Shown here: positions 1 through 12,627 of the stretch, in pieces
Position numbering within the stretch: position 1 is the stretch's first letter
How the letters are laid out: each line of letters begins with the position of its first letter
Assembly: GCA_033807695.1 (NCBI GenBank)
Contig: CM066306.1
Location: forward strand, 2,294,001-2,358,000
Direction of reading: 5' to 3'
DNA from: Daedaleopsis sinensis
Lineage: Eukaryota; Basidiomycota; Agaricomycetes; Polyporales; Polyporaceae
DNA length: 64,000 bases
Made by a program: the position numbers and the translations under genes
The notes under the pieces: model-generated
What the model saw: the letters and a program-made list of their open reading frames with translations, nothing else
The model's database searches: none
What the model was told of the DNA's origin: nothing

Positions 1-1
1 G

Positions 2-2486
2 GACGCAGAGCCCGCTTCCGCTTCCGCGAAGAAGAAGCGGAAGATCAGCTCAGAGGGTGAGGGCGATGTGCTCTCGTTCGATGTCAAAGTGAAGGAGAAC
101 GTAACAGGCGGTCCCAGGAGAGGCCCACTCCCGTCGCGAAGTGCAATGGATGACATGAATGGGATGCACCTCCCCCCGACGCCAGGACAGTTGTACATCG
201 ACACCTCGATACCTGCGCGGGGGACGGCGTCCGACGCAATATACCCCAAAGTGAGCTTTTCATCTAGCCCGTCTTCGGAGTAATATTCGACGACGAGTAT
301 TTATTCTGTCGCGGTTAGGATGAGCTCTCACCATCGTTTCGTCGCCCTTCAGTGATCATGGACCCCATCGATCCCAACTCATTCGCTCGACCCATCGACG
401 TTTCTCGCCATCAGCTTGAAGACCAACATATACCACTCTCTTCCCCTCTCGCCTCCAACCCGCCAGATTGGTGGGCCGACCTCCTTGACCAGTACAATCC
501 GACCTCACGAGAACAATCGTCAGCACCGTATCCGCTGTCCGCGATATGCCCATACTGATTTGAGTTTGACTTACAGTATGAAGGATATCGTCGCCGACCT
601 GAACTTTCTGTACGTGGAGTTCTTGAACCTTCTCTGTTCCTCGAAACGGTCGTTGACATCCCACCGCAGTTTTACCTCCAGCAGCTACTGGCTTTCTTTC
701 ATTAATGTGAACCTATTCTTCCGGGATCTGCAGCAGCCCGACCGTCGGGCACGCATGCAGCCTCTCGTAATGTCCGCGCTTGCGATGGCGACTCTGATGA
801 AGTCTAGCGAGTTAGAGCTGGGACGACACGGTCGCGAGCTTGCGCTCGACTTTCACGCTCGTGCCCAGACGGCTTTGGAACAGGCGTGCAACTCGCACTC
901 TTTCGACTACACGTGTGCAGGAGCAGCCCTCGTAAGTAACTCTGTGGTATGCAAATGCAGTGCTCTGATCGCCCGTTCTTGGCAGATCCTGGCTCTCTTC
1001 GAGTCCTCTTCCCATCCCATGTACTCGCCAGACCGGGCCAGCGGCGCTCTCCGACTCCTCGACCGTCTCATCCACCTCCTGTCCCTCTGCTCCCTGGATC
1101 GTGACGAGCGGTTCGCGAATCGTTTCTATCCGCGCTCAGCTCCTCTTGCAGACCTGCCCGACGGCTACCGGCGGCCTGCCAGATGCTCCTGTATCGTCTA
1201 CACGGTGACCCCGGGCTCTCCCACCATGCCCGACACGTTCTCCTACACCTGCTCGTACGACGCGCCCTGGGATCCCTCCTGGGACGAGACGGACATCCGC
1301 AAGGAGGAGTGCCGTCGCCTCTGCTGGTGCGCGCTCACCCTGGTCTCTGCCTACACGGCGCATTGTTCTGCCTTCCACATGGAGCCCGTCGAACTCACGC
1401 TCGCGGAGCCGTCCAACGTAAGTCCAAAGGCGTCGTCTGGCGCATTCGCGGCTCACACGTGGTGCCCGCAGTACGCGCTCCTGTTCCCCGGCGAAGCGTT
1501 CGAGCGCACGCCAGGGCATCAGCAGGCGTCCGGGCAGTCGCCCAAGGAGTCCGTGTGGGCCCTCTACTGCCGCTCGATGCTTCTGTGGAACGGCTGCAGC
1601 TCCCTTCAGCGGGTGGAGTCTCTCACCACGGACGAACGCGCGCACTTCGCGATCAGTGCCTTCCAGGAGACGCGCGAGATCCAGGACGCGCTCGACATGC
1701 ACGTGTGCAACTTCGACACCGGGCTGATGTACGTCTGCCGGGAGTATCTGTACAAGTGCGTCTCTCTTATCGCCTTCGATTCCACACGTTACGTGCAGCA
1801 CTGACGTGCGCGGGCTGTGCCTCGTCGGCCACGCCTATAGCACTCGTATGACCATTACGTACGAGCTCCGCCGGTATGTCCTCTCCCGTTTCGTGCCGCC
1901 CTTTCCCAACTCTGAGCGGCTCCAGCAGATTGCAGGATGGCAACATCCCGGTTCCGCTGCCCATGTTCAACCGCCGGCAGGCCGAGGAGTGGCGTGAGTC
2001 CCCAGACGTGCTGCCTCCCCGCTACCCCGGCAGAGCTGACTGAGTCTGGGTATGCGACAGTCCTGTACCAAGTGCAGGTCGCGGACCGTGTCAAGGAGTC
2101 CGTGCTCCACATCGACCAGACCCAGGGCCATCTGCTCTCCCGCCGTCCGTTCCAGACGGCGTGGTTCACGAGCCAGGTGGCCATCTGCATCGGGCTGTGG
2201 GAGTACAACCGTATGCTGCTGCACGCGCTGGACCTGGCCAAGACGTTCCTCATCACCCTCGACGTGCTCAATGTACTGTGGCCCTGCCCAGGTGCGTCCG
2301 GCCGTTCTCATGGCTCCGCCAAGACCCTCTCAATCTGACCGGAATCTTACAGTGCAGCGCGTGCGTCGGAACGAGCTCCGCGCCCGCCTTGAACAGGCAT
2401 GCATTGCTGCAGGGCAGTCGCCCCCGCTCCCGGAAGAAACGAGTCTGCCCCCCAGCCTCCGTCGCAACCCTCGCTCCGCCTACTAG
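2..2486 (+). CDS. Fungal Zn2Cys6-family transcription factor, 3' part (5' end outside window)
   Basis: The frame is open at the left edge, so the N-terminus, presumably with the Zn2Cys6 cluster, lies outside. A basic KKKRK stretch near the edge could be a nuclear signal. Downstream residues (SSYWLSFINVNLFFRDL, ALAMATLMKSSELELG, ILALFESSSHPMYSPDRA, YELRRLQDGNIPVPLPMFNRRQAEEW) match, from memory, the C-terminal regulatory region of basidiomycete C6 regulators. The model needs introns at 251-318, 519-576 (or donor at 528), 610-669, 932-985, 1418-1471, 1756-1798, 1874-1928, 1994-2060 and 2292-2352, all GT-AG with matching phase; the stop is at 2484-2486. Only the donor near 520 is ambiguous. The role as a nuclear regulator comes from family knowledge; its target genes are unknown. 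Confidence 0.8.
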
Positions 2487-4741
2487 TACTAGTACACCTC
2501 GCCTTCAGATTCCATCGCTGTCCCGGATATACCCGCCTGCGTTCCGGTCTCCGCTGTACACCTATGCCGCCTCTCGTTCACTCTCTCATTCCTGCCGCTC
2601 TGCCGCTCACCCGCTCTTTCCTCGGTAATCGTCGTGTGTAGCCTAATACTACGCGTTTGTATCACATTTCACGCTCTTTTCTAACGTCCCCAAATACGAC
2701 TTAGTACCCCCGCCTGCCGCCCACCGCTCTCTATCCTCTATCCTCTATCCTCTGCCCGTCTGTATGCTGTATATCTGCCCGAACCGTGCCGCGGAGCGCC
2801 CCTCCGCACTGACTGTGTGCTTATAGCCATTTAATACCATCTACATCTACACTTCGGATGTACTTGCGCTACGCTACACAGGTAGTACTGCACACTGCAC
2901 CCCCAGGCTGCCCCGTTAGAGTAGCGTCTTCCCCCCGCTGTCGTCCGCCACGTCTACTTACCTGCGCTTCCGAGTCCCACAGGGGCCCCATCCCATCCCT
3001 CGGTGCGGTGCTTCCCAGCATCGCGTCCGCGCGCGGTCCCGTGGGGGGACAGCGCGCGCGTCACGGCTGCCCGTGCGCCGCCGTGACGCACGCGGAGATG
3101 AACTTGGAAGAAGGTGCGGCTCGGACTAGGACTCGCAGTGCGCAAACAGATGCACGTCGACGTCAATGCATGCGCATGCGCACATACCGCAACGCGGCCG
3201 CCCCACGCGAGCAGAAGAGCGGCTCGCAGCACTGGCACAACCAGCAGCAGCAGGCCCCTCCTCTCCGGGTCGCACGCCCAGGCACAGGCAGCAAGTGCAC
3301 CGCGCGTTGCGCCGTACGGTTCTCTCTGTGTGCTCTTTCCCATGCGCACACGGGGCACAAAGGAGTCGGAGGGATCAGCGGTGGCCGGTGGCCCGCGAGC
3401 CCCCATGGCGCTGTTGCTCAGCCTGCCAGTGTGGTCCGTGGAGTGGAACACTGCTCTCCTGCCCCTCAAGCTTCCGCCCGGTCCGATGGCGAGGGCGATA
3501 GCTAGAGCTTACCGGACGCGGACGCGCGAGGGTGTGTGTGCGCATATGACGCATATGACGTCCGCAGGCTCCTCGGAGCCCGTGTCCTCGACCGTCGACT
3601 CGGACGACCCACCGTCCTGGCTCTGGCGCGCCGCACGCACGGTCATGCGAATCGCGCCGCGTGGACGGCTGCGCCTGCGTATACGTATGCGAGCGCGGCC
3701 ACCGATGGATGGTGTGATAGTGCAGCTGGGCGCAACTTAAGACAGCCTGACGGTGAGTCCGAGGCCACATGTGCTGGATTCATGGAGAGGCTGCAAGGTG
3801 CCATATGATCTCGTCGTGCTCAGGCTCGCTGTGTCCCTGAAGACATCAGCTGCCCCAGCCTGCGCGAAACGTGGATTATGAGCAGTGAGCACGTCTGTTT
3901 GAGACGCAATTCCTGAGACTGTTGCGTACTCTGTTTCCAACAGAACTGCATCCCGGCTAAGTTCCCCGGACCGCGCCGTCTCAACGTTCAACGCTGCTAA
4001 TGAATTACAATAGCTGTAGCATGTCGGAGTATGACGGCGGCCGCGAAACTGGTTTTGCTGGCCACTGTCTAGGGCATGGATGCGACCGCAAGGCTAGCAA
4101 CCTAGGAGGGGAGGGTGCTGTTACAAGTGAGTAGAGAAATTCCTTGGCGGAAGGAGGTGGTTGAAACAATATCTGATAGAGATACTTGCCATGAAACCGA
4201 CCGGTAGCGAAGGCTTCGCGACTTGATATCAGTCACACCACACCATGTATGCATGCGCAAGGCCAGTACTGTACCGACTGAGTGACAGGACAGGCATGCT
4301 GCGAACGCTGCGTATACGATTGAAGCTGGTGAATATTCGTGTGGATTCTTGTGTCGTTGACCCGTACAGGAAGCAGTGGTCACGATGGTGAGCGTACTGG
4401 TACTAATGCGGGGGGGTGGTACGTGGACAATGCGGACTATCTACGGTGGTGCAACAATTATACATATGTTTACAGTGTTATTGACGGCCGCGTGCAACTA
4501 GATGAGACAATATGTATGCGCGGAATAGCAGAAATTATGGATTATAGGAGCGATGTAAGCGTAGAGGGGAGCACGACCCGAAAACCGGCGGGGGGCAAGC
4601 AGAGATTAGCAAGGAGCAGGACGCTCCAGGGGAGCGCAGCGCTACGAGTCTTGCTCTAAGAGAGAGAGTGCTGATTAGGAGATTTAGCGTCCACATTGAA
4701 GGAGGGGATGGTCCAGGCGATTGGTGCGGTGGTTAGAGGTA
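2487..4741. other. Intergenic region, no supported gene
   Basis: About 2.25 kb between a + strand gene and a - strand gene that face each other. A C/T-rich 3' flank includes three copies of CTCTATC at about 2728-2750. The part at 2860-3740 is very GC-rich and poor in stops in several frames on both strands, so the ORFs there are probably composition artefacts. The part at 3760-4740 has mixed composition and no convincing frame or splice chain. Confidence 0.6.
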
Positions 4742-5464
4742 TTACAAATTATGCTTTTCGATGTGTCGCATGACGATCAACGAGGCAAGGAGTTCTGTGG
4801 CAGGATCAGTACATGACGCAGCGGGCGTAGGAAGACAACGTACCGCCGACGAGATGTGGGTAGGCCTCCTCCACCGTTAGCATACACCCTGAGGAGCTCG
4901 AGTATTGCGGCTCGCCCGGGGGCTTCATGCTGTACGTCGCGACGTGGTAATTACTTTTAGCGTTTGTGCACTGCGAGGACGTTCAGGGCAAAGAAGGAGA
5001 CGGATCAGGGGCGTGGAAACTGACCTGCCATTCACCGTCAGGCTGCAGCGTCCACCTGTACTCCTGACCGTCATTTGCCTTGAACTTACGCGACTTCGCA
5101 TGGCTCCTGAGAGCGATCGAATAGAGACGCGTCAGATTGCACTCGGCCGGCTAGGAAAGAAGCTAGGCACGTACCCTGGGCTCTTGACAAGATAGTGGGC
5201 CATCGGGACGTGGTCACTGTCGCCGACCTTGATGGAGCCAAGCGCGTTGTCTGCAGCAAAGTCGAGGGTAGCAAGGGGGACAAGGAGGCCGCCGCGGCCG
5301 CCGCCTGAACGGGAGAAGTCGTAGATGATGTACGCAGAGCGGTGTGCATCGCGGAGGGTCTGCTTGAGACTGAGATGCATACGATTGTGCAGGTCGACAA
5401 AGTCTGAGCCGGTGAGTTGACCGGTGGTGTCCTCGAGGAAGTAGGGCATGCCGAAGTTGGTCAT
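4742..5464 (-). CDS. DUF6593-like conserved basidiomycete protein, 183 aa
   Basis: Four exons on the minus strand (5464-5175, 5106-5025, 4970-4844, 4794-4742) join in phase to 183 codons plus stop. The product starts MTNFGMPYFLEDTTG, has KSRKFKANDGQEYRW in the middle and ends with ELLASLIVMRHIEKHNL. The middle R-K-F-x-A-x-D-G-x-E-Y-R-W motif and the MRHI-x(2)-HNL tail fit, from memory, the DUF6593 family that is expanded in mushroom-forming fungi and has no assigned biochemical role. There is no signal peptide or membrane segment. A TATA-like TTATAT lies about 185 nt upstream on the same strand, after a long C/T-rich leader. The exon structure is well supported; the family name is moderately sure. 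Confidence 0.8.
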
Positions 5465-7970
5465 TTTGGCCGATTGGAGGTGGGGAAGTTATGGATCGGA
5501 GGGAGAGATTGAAGAGGAAGAGACGCGACGCGTATATTACGGCGGACGGACGGTATAGCGGGGTGTCTGCGCCGGGGTCGAGAGGAGTGGCGCGGGGGCG
5601 AGGGGACGAAGGAGAGTGGGGGAGGAGGGAGAGGACGGGGGACGATATAAGTAAGGAGGCGCGACAAGAAAGAGGCCGCCGCCAAGTGAGAAGTAAGCCG
5701 CCGGGGGTGCGGCCACCTGGCGGCCACGCTAGCCCCGATTTGGTGAAACACAACTTGCCCCTTGCCGCCGCCACCCGCCGCCGCCGCCTGCTTCCCCCAC
5801 CGGTCCCGTCGGCTACCATAGACTGCGCTCCCCCGACGCTTTCCATCCTCTCCATTCACCGTCCTCGCCGCCTTCGACGAGCACAATCATACGCAACCGC
5901 AACATGCGGCCACCGTGCAGTGTGTCATCGTTTAGCAAACCGTCACATTTCAAACCTGCAACGCACTCCTCGAGAACACGAAACGCTGCGCATCGAAAGC
6001 GGCCGGAGCCTGGTTCGTGACATCGTTTGCATCGAAACGGCCCAAATATTGATGGCACGGGCGGGTCGTCGGGGATGTACAGCGAGTGCCATGGTGATAC
6101 CGCCGTGCCCTGCCGTGGCCCGTCCACCGACCCTCAATGGACCCGTTCCCCGCGCACGCGTCCACCATTTTTCCGGCGGTAACCTCTCCGCGCGAGTCCC
6201 GCCGCCCGCCACACGCCGCCCGGCTTGCTTGGCGGGCCGCGGCTCCCCACCGCGTGGCTGATGGGCAACGCGCACATAATCCTTTTCTAGTCATCGTCTC
6301 AAACGTCCGCGACTTTGCATAACCCTCGCCCAAGTTCAGTAGTGCCATCAACGGTCGCGCAAACGGCCTCGACTTTCAGCTCCAATTCTGATCTTTACGC
6401 TGCACTTCCCTCTGACACTGTGCATGGCAACCATTTGACGTTGTTTACAGAATCTGCTAGGCACCCTTCAAGGTCATACTTACTCGCCGCGGAGTTGCCT
6501 CCACCGCCCGAACCCAGCCCGAACCTCCAAAATTGTCTCAACCCCGTTTGATTCGGACGGGTCAACCGAGCTGATTAGACCTTTCTCAGTCTGGACTCTG
6601 AACCTACCGGTGTCCGACGGCTAGAAGTGTCGTACGCCGTTCGGTAGCCGGTCTCAACTCAGTCAGTATGTACCAGGTCTGAGGTCAGTCGGTGCGTTGC
6701 GTCATGACATTAATATTACCAACCCGCGACGTCGACTGGCTGCTCTTCACATGCACTTTGCTATCCAGAAACTAGAACCGCCCGCCATGGCCGCGCTTGC
6801 GTCGACCCTGCATAGGCACTCGCGTTCACACTGCACAGGCATGCTTCTCTCCCGTTGTTCCCTTGCCTCGGACACATCGGCTCCCTGCCCGCTGTGCTAA
6901 ACAGGCCCGCAGGCGACAAGGCGCGACTCCAAGAAGGCAGCCCTCGCGCTTCGTCGCTCTCTCCGTGATGCGCCCGAGCTGCACGCAATTCCCTTTGGTC
7001 AGCGAGAGTATGTATGCCATCACGATTCGCGAAATGCGCGTACTAATCCTGTGAACGCGCTACTGGGCGTCGACAGCTGCTGTGGCCTGGCTTCTGGGCT
7101 GCGCTGCCGCCTGCTGCCGCACGATGCACTTACACACCGATTTGTGGGCGCGTCGGAGGTCCCGACGTTCGGAACGAACCCTACCAAACGAATCACGGCG
7201 CTGAGACGCTAGCGGCAGACGCGAAATTGGCCAGCATGATAGATGAAGAACGACGTCCTGGCTCGGTCCGTACGCGGTCGGCGTACTCGGGCGTGGCTGT
7301 TTAATGAATGTCGTCCTGCCCTGACTCCTGAGCGGCCAGTGAGGTGAGCCCTGAGCTACTGGATCGAAGTCGCGAAACGCTCACGAGAGACAGGTTACGC
7401 TCAATGCATCCACATGACACAACATACATTACAACATACGATGAGGTTGCAGGAAACATGTTTGGATTGGATGTTGAATACGAGACAGACATCGAAGCAT
7501 CACACTTTGTCTGATGCGTCAGGATGCGATCTTCCCCGGTATTGCGGCACCGTTGGCATGGCGGCTGCAGCTTCGCGGAGGCAAATGCGCTCTCTCGATG
7601 AGAAGTTCTGCCTATACCAAGCCGTATGAGCTTGGCACAAACGCCATTTGTCCGGCGCCTGCATGGTCTCGACTGGAAAGCGACCTAAGTCTGTATACTG
7701 ATTGAATATCGGATGTCCTGCATACCCCACACACCGAGCGGATGGATGTGTGGTCGCTAGGCTAAGACCTGGACCATCAATACACAGTGAACGTCATCTT
7801 CCATTCGCCGTGACTCGTGGCTCATAGATGTGAGAATTCCCTGGTGTCGCAGGGTGTCGCCAGGGCGTCGCTCGCGGCTGCAATAAATGAGAACCATCAT
7901 ACGCTGCAGCAAAAGAGCAACGCGCCGTACAGTAGATCTAGAGGCACATACAGTATAGTCCCCGCACGTC
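5465..7970. other. Intergenic region, no supported gene
   Basis: The first 450 bases are the purine/pyrimidine-skewed promoter and leader of the minus-strand DUF6593-like gene. They create a misleading 256-codon plus-strand frame at 5491-6261. The remainder, to the 3' end of the MMTAG2-like gene, shows only short overlapping frames on both strands, no recognisable motif and no RNA gene. Confidence 0.6.
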
Positions 7971-8825
7971 TCAGTTCCTGCCCCACCGCGAGCCAGGCCT
8001 GTCCCTGCTGGCGCCGTCGTCCCAGCGCCGGCGATCCATCTCCCTGTCCCTGTTCCTTGTCTGCTCGTCATATCCGTCCGGGCCCGCCTTTCGGCGGGGA
8101 GGAGGAGATCTCGAACGCGTGCGGCCATGCAACCCGTCCCCGGAAGGGTCCCTCAGGCTCCTCCTCGGCGAGCGTGACCGCCGCTCGTGGTCCCGCCGTC
8201 GCGGCGAGCGAGAGAGCGACCGACGATGCCGCGTGCGCCCCTCCTCGTCACTGGACCCGTCTCCCCGCTCGTGCCGCCGCCCGGCGCGTTTCTTCTGCTT
8301 CTTGAGCCGTTTCTCTTCCTTCTTCAGTGCCTTCCGCCGCCGCCGCTCTTCCTTGTCCGGGTCGAGCGAGCCGTCAACAGACGGGACCTTCACGGGAACA
8401 GCAATGGCGTTGGCCCCGGTCCCCGCGCCCGCGCCCGCAGACTCGCCGGGCTTCGCCCCTGGGGTGAACCCACTGGGCACGGTTCAGCCAACCATAGTGA
8501 TATCCGCCGGACGCGAAGGGTACGCACAGTGCAGCTGCCAGGGCCTCCGCCTCCATCTCCTGGATCTTCCTGATCTCCTCGCGCCGCGCCTCCTCGCCCT
8601 GCGCGGCATCCCGCGAATACCAGTGGATATCCTTGTTCTTCTGCCACCGTCCGGTCGGCGCGTTGATACTGTGGCCGAGGTAGTTCTACGAGCAGATGAG
8701 GATTCGCCCGGATCGATGGAGCTACGTGCGCGGAGACGTACCTCTCGGTCCTTGTCCTGCGAGACGTCCGACCACTTGAACTCCGCCTGGCCACCACGGG
8801 TGCCTCCGCGTACAGGCTCGAACAT
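7971..8825 (-). CDS. MMTAG2/C1orf35-like nuclear protein with Arg/Ser-rich tail, 247 aa
   Basis: Three exons (8825-8742, 8685-8528, 8472-7971) give a protein starting MFEPVRGGTRGGQ, followed by EFKWSDVSQDKDRENYLGHS, INAPTGRWQKNKDIHWYSR and EEIRKIQEMEAEALAAALGF. This is the conserved N-terminal signature of multiple-myeloma-tumour-associated protein 2 (human C1orf35, Pfam MMtag). The C-terminal half is a lysine/arginine block (KALKKEEKRLKKQKKR) and an SR/RS-rich tail ending GSRWGRN, as in splicing-associated nuclear proteins. Introns are 55-56 nt and in phase. The exact function is poorly known in any organism; a nuclear, RNA-processing-linked role is inferred from the tail. It is read in the same direction as SQS1 upstream. 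Confidence 0.88.
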
Positions 8826-9370
8826 TTGTGTTATAACCTGAGTCCTCTTGCGGCTGTGATTTGAGGAGGTGGGCCAATTGTGTCCGACAGAACAGAGAGC
8901 AGTGCGTAGAGTGCGATGTCCTAACCAGGATAAGTAGCAGAGGGACGATGAAGTTGTGTATGAGGTCGGAGCGTGACAGTACTGAAAGTGAAACGCTCGC
9001 GACTCATGCTCCCACCAGCGCTAATACGGTGTCATCCCCTTTCGGTAGGTGAGTAGGAACGAGTTTAAACTCAAGTCTGCGAGTACTACTACAATGTGAC
9101 TGAGACATGCTCCGAGGACCCGAGTGAGGTTAACCATATTATGTACGTCACCGATGGCTACATTCAGGGTTCACGTGAAGCCTCGGCATGTCAATCATGC
9201 AATCGAGACGGTACCCACACTCATTGGTGAGCAGTCGAAAAAGGGCCAAGGAGTTATTCAGGGAAATATCATCACATCAATTCTTGAGGGTACAAAACCG
9301 CCCATCCAACCATCAGCAGCCTCCGGCCATTCTAGCCACAAGCACAAGCACAAGCACAAGCACATACGCG
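8826..9370. other. Intergenic region between SQS1 and the MMTAG2-like gene
   Basis: About 545 bases hold the 3' flank of SQS1 and the promoter of the MMTAG2-like gene, both read on the minus strand. A short tandem repeat of CACAAG (four copies) lies at 9337-9360. No ORF with support was seen. Confidence 0.6.
9337..9364. repeat. Short tandem repeat (CACAAG)x4
   Basis: Four perfect head-to-tail copies of CACAAG followed by a partial copy, just downstream of the SQS1 stop codon (minus strand), so probably in its 3' UTR. Probably an ordinary microsatellite. Confidence 0.9.
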
Positions 9371-12300
9371 CTACATCGTCGCTCCCAGACCCAATTTCGT
9401 CTTCTTCATGATAGCAGTGATCGGGGCATCTAGCCCGCCAGAGAGTCCGATGCGTTCGCCGTCCGCCCAACCCATCGCTGCAAGCATCTTGAACCCAATG
9501 TTCTTGCCGTCAATCTTCGCAGCATCCTGTAGGAAACCGTATCAGTAAAATCTTGCACTGACGCCCCATGACTGATTGAAAGCTACTTGCCTTTCCAACC
9601 GCTTCGCCCTCACGGTGCTTTGCAAGAGAGACACTCTTCCCGTTTCCTCTACCGCCGCCTGGACCCTCCCAGCTACCGTTCGTGGCCTGCCTCATGATAC
9701 CACGAATCTTGCCCTCGTTGATGCGGATCCCGCTCTTCGTCGTCTTGATGAGCGTAGTGTACCGCCCATCTCCCTTGCCTTTGCTCTGGCTCTTCAGATT
9801 GAATGCAGTGGCCAGCTCGTGGACGCGCTTCCTCGTGACCTTGTCTGCAGGCGGCAGCGCCATCGAGTTGCTTCCGCCGACGTGAGCCAGGAAACGTCGG
9901 ATCTGCTGTTCAAGGGTGACGAAGTCGACTACACGGTTAGGCAGGTCCCCTGCGGCACGGGCAGCAGCGAGCATGGCTTTGTGGCCCTTCTTGCCACCCT
10001 TGTGTGTCGCCATGGGGTCTGCGGCAATCATCATGCGTTCCAGCGCCCTCTTTTCCTTGTTTTCAGCCTTCTTCTTACGGTCTTTCTCCCATTGTTCTCT
10101 CAGCGGAGAGGGGATGTGCCTGTCCTTGCCTCGTTCTAGCGGGAGGTGATTCAGTACGAGACATAAAGGCGCAATGAAAATTCTGTTGCTTACTTGCAGG
10201 TTGCATCATGCTAGAGAATTCGTCGTCGTCGAGGTCGGAGTCGAAGGACCCGTTCTGGATAGCTTTCATCATGTATCTCCGTTCACGTCTGTTCCCAGAC
10301 TTCATCAAGTCCTGATTTTCAGCGAGAAGCTCCTATATGTCTATGAGCATCAGTTGCGAAAGGATCGACGAAAGTGATCACCTCTATATGAGCGAAGTAT
10401 TCATCATCCTCATCCGCCCACGTCATCTCGATTGACATCGCTTCATCACTGGAATAGTCGACGGCTCTCCCTTTCCCTTTGTTCTTGCTTGCCTGCGCCC
10501 GTAATCGTTCTAACCTCGCTTGGAATCCTCGCCTCGGAGTTTCGTCCGCATCGGAACTGTCATCATGCTCCTCGTCTTCATCTCCGTCTTGATTATCGTG
10601 ATCCTCGCCAGCTTCTCCAATCATCGTCTCCTCCTCCGCGCGCAATACTGCTTCGACTTCATGATCGTTGTCGTTGTCGTCGACTTCATCCTCATCTTCA
10701 TCTTCATCGTCCTCACTTCCATCGGCTCCTTGACTCCCGCCTTCGTCGACGGACTCCATGTCATCAACTCCGTTCTGCGCGACATTGTCAGTCCCGGAGG
10801 CAACCCCGTCGTCTTCGTCTGCAGACTCAGGCCCACGAACGACCGACTCCTCGTCCTCCCTCTTCATCCGCTCGATGTCCGCGACATCGTCCATCGTAAC
10901 GTGCCTTGAGCCCTCGGCGCTCATGCTATGAACGAAGTTCTTCATCGCATCCAGACTGATATCTTCGTCCAACGCCATTCCGCCCATGTCGACCGACAAC
11001 GTGTCGACCTCGTCATCGTCCGATGTGCCCCAGTTGACATCGGAGTCTCCGCGGCGCTGCTCGCTGCGGCGAGGATCGACTTGGTGCAGCATCGCCTCCT
11101 CGTGCATCGCGCCGAAGGCTCCAAATCCACTGAGGGGTTTGCGCCGCGGTTTGCGGTTCCGCTTGAGGAGCGAACGCGGGGTGCCGACTGGGTGGAGACG
11201 GCGCGTCTGTTTCTTCCCGGGGGTCTGGCTGAAAGAGAATGAGACAGCGTCGACGCTAGGACGAGGTGGAGATTGTGGGACGGCGGAGACATCTGGTAGA
11301 GCACTGTCAGGAGCCTCGAATGTGGGGGGAGGAGGGAGCTGTTCGGGCCCCGGCGCGACGGGTCCTGTGTCAGGCGGGTCTTCAGGGTATAGTGTACCCA
11401 ACTCGATGGCAAAGCTCGAAACGACTTGATCCTTCGACGACTGTGGTACATCGACAATCATAGGCTCCTGGGATGCGCGCTCTGTGATTGCAACAGGGCC
11501 AGAGCCAATCTGAACGCCGGTCAGGATTGAGGGTGTAGAAATCTGCGGAACCGGTTGCGCAGTGTCCCGGGGTGGTGTCGCTTTCTTCCCATTGCGGGGG
11601 TGAGGTGCAACGTACACGATGACCTCGTCGTCGTCGTCGTCATCCACGGTGTCGCCTAGAGTACCCTGCACTCTGTTCACCTGAATGGAATTCGTCTGAC
11701 GCATCTGAGTGGTATCTGCGGGTGTAGTATCGACGAAGAAGCTCGTTGATTCTTGTTTCACAGTTGTCACTTCGGATACTGTCGTGACTTGCTTGGCCGT
11801 CGCGTCGATCTCGGCCTGGAGCCTGCCTATGTCTGCAAAATCGATTTCCTCTAGGCTTTCATCCCCTTCTTCGAGCTCCGGTGCTTCTACAGCGCGGTCG
11901 AGAGGGTGGAACACGCGGAATACAGCGTCAGCAGTAGGAGCATGACTTTGCTCATCCTCGACGGCTGAACGAAGTCGATTTAGTACATATGAATGTAATT
12001 ATACGCGAGCGACACTCACCTGCGGTTTCAGCAACGGGTTGCAAGATTTCCTCTTCCGCCTGGAAAAGTGTTGCTGTGTGGACAGAGCGTACAAACTTGA
12101 TGGGCTTGAGAAAAGGCCTGTCTTCGTATAACAGCTTGGACAAGGGGGCTCCCGCGTTGAGCTTCGAGTTGAGGTTCCGTCCTCGCCCATGAGATGGAGG
12201 GAAAGAGCCACTTTCGTCACCTCTGCCGTCCCCTCTGCCGCGGGGAGTTACGATGCCTTGTTGAGCATTCGTAAAAACATTATAAGAAAAGGGATGAGGT

Positions 12301-12627
12301 CCCCTGCCCCTTCCGCGTCCTCGACCGCGTCCTCGAAAAATCCCAGGAATTTGAGGAGGTGGTGTTGCAGGAGGATTATCTGTATATCGTATCGTGCATT
12401 GAGGCCGGAATGTCAAACACAGGTGCGATGTAGGACGTACTGCTCGACCACTGTTGGATGGGCAAGTCGAACTCATCTTGGTACACTGGTCCGCCTCGAC
12501 CTCGACCTCGGCCACCGCCTCCTCCTCCCCCTCTGTAACCACCTCGACCGCGACCACCGGAGTCGTTTCCGTTGTTGTGAGGGCCCCGAGAGCCGCCGCG
12601 GCCACGGTTTTTGTTACCTCGAGCCAT
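9371..12627 (-). CDS. SQS1: SQS1-type R3H and G-patch protein (Prp43 helicase cofactor), 989 aa
   Basis: Six exons (12627-12441, 12379-12020, 11964-10382, 10332-10194, 10135-9591, 9526-9371) total exactly 990 codons. Order: an RGG-rich N-terminus (MARGNKNRGRGGSRG and later RGRGRGRGRG), a long acidic disordered centre (runs such as DEDEDEDEVDDND), an R3H domain (VDFVTLEQQIRRFLAHVGG to RKRVHELATAFNL, with the R-x(3)-H core) and a C-terminal G-patch (IGFKMLAAMGWADGERIGLS to MKKTKLGLG). In yeast, SQS1/PFA1 stimulates the DEAH helicase Prp43 in ribosome biogenesis and spliceosome disassembly; that role is inferred here. The last intron (9527-9590) begins GC rather than GT; no GT donor preserves the frame into the G-patch. 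It is divergent from USE1 over about 300 bp. Confidence 0.93.

Noticed and set aside
1136..1801. 221-codon minus-strand frame
   Set aside because: It is the antisense shadow of the transcription-factor exons, which match a known family.
3114..3740. 208-codon plus-strand frame and overlapping frames on both strands
   Set aside because: All frames are unusually open in this GC-rich block and none has a recognisable motif. This is best explained by composition.
5491..6261. 256-codon plus-strand frame
   Set aside because: It lies over the promoter and leader of the minus-strand DUF6593-like gene, is dominated by Arg/Gly/Pro from skewed composition, and shows no domain or splice support.
10432..10899. 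155-codon plus-strand frame rich in Arg and Leu
   Set aside because: It is the complement of the acidic low-complexity centre of SQS1.
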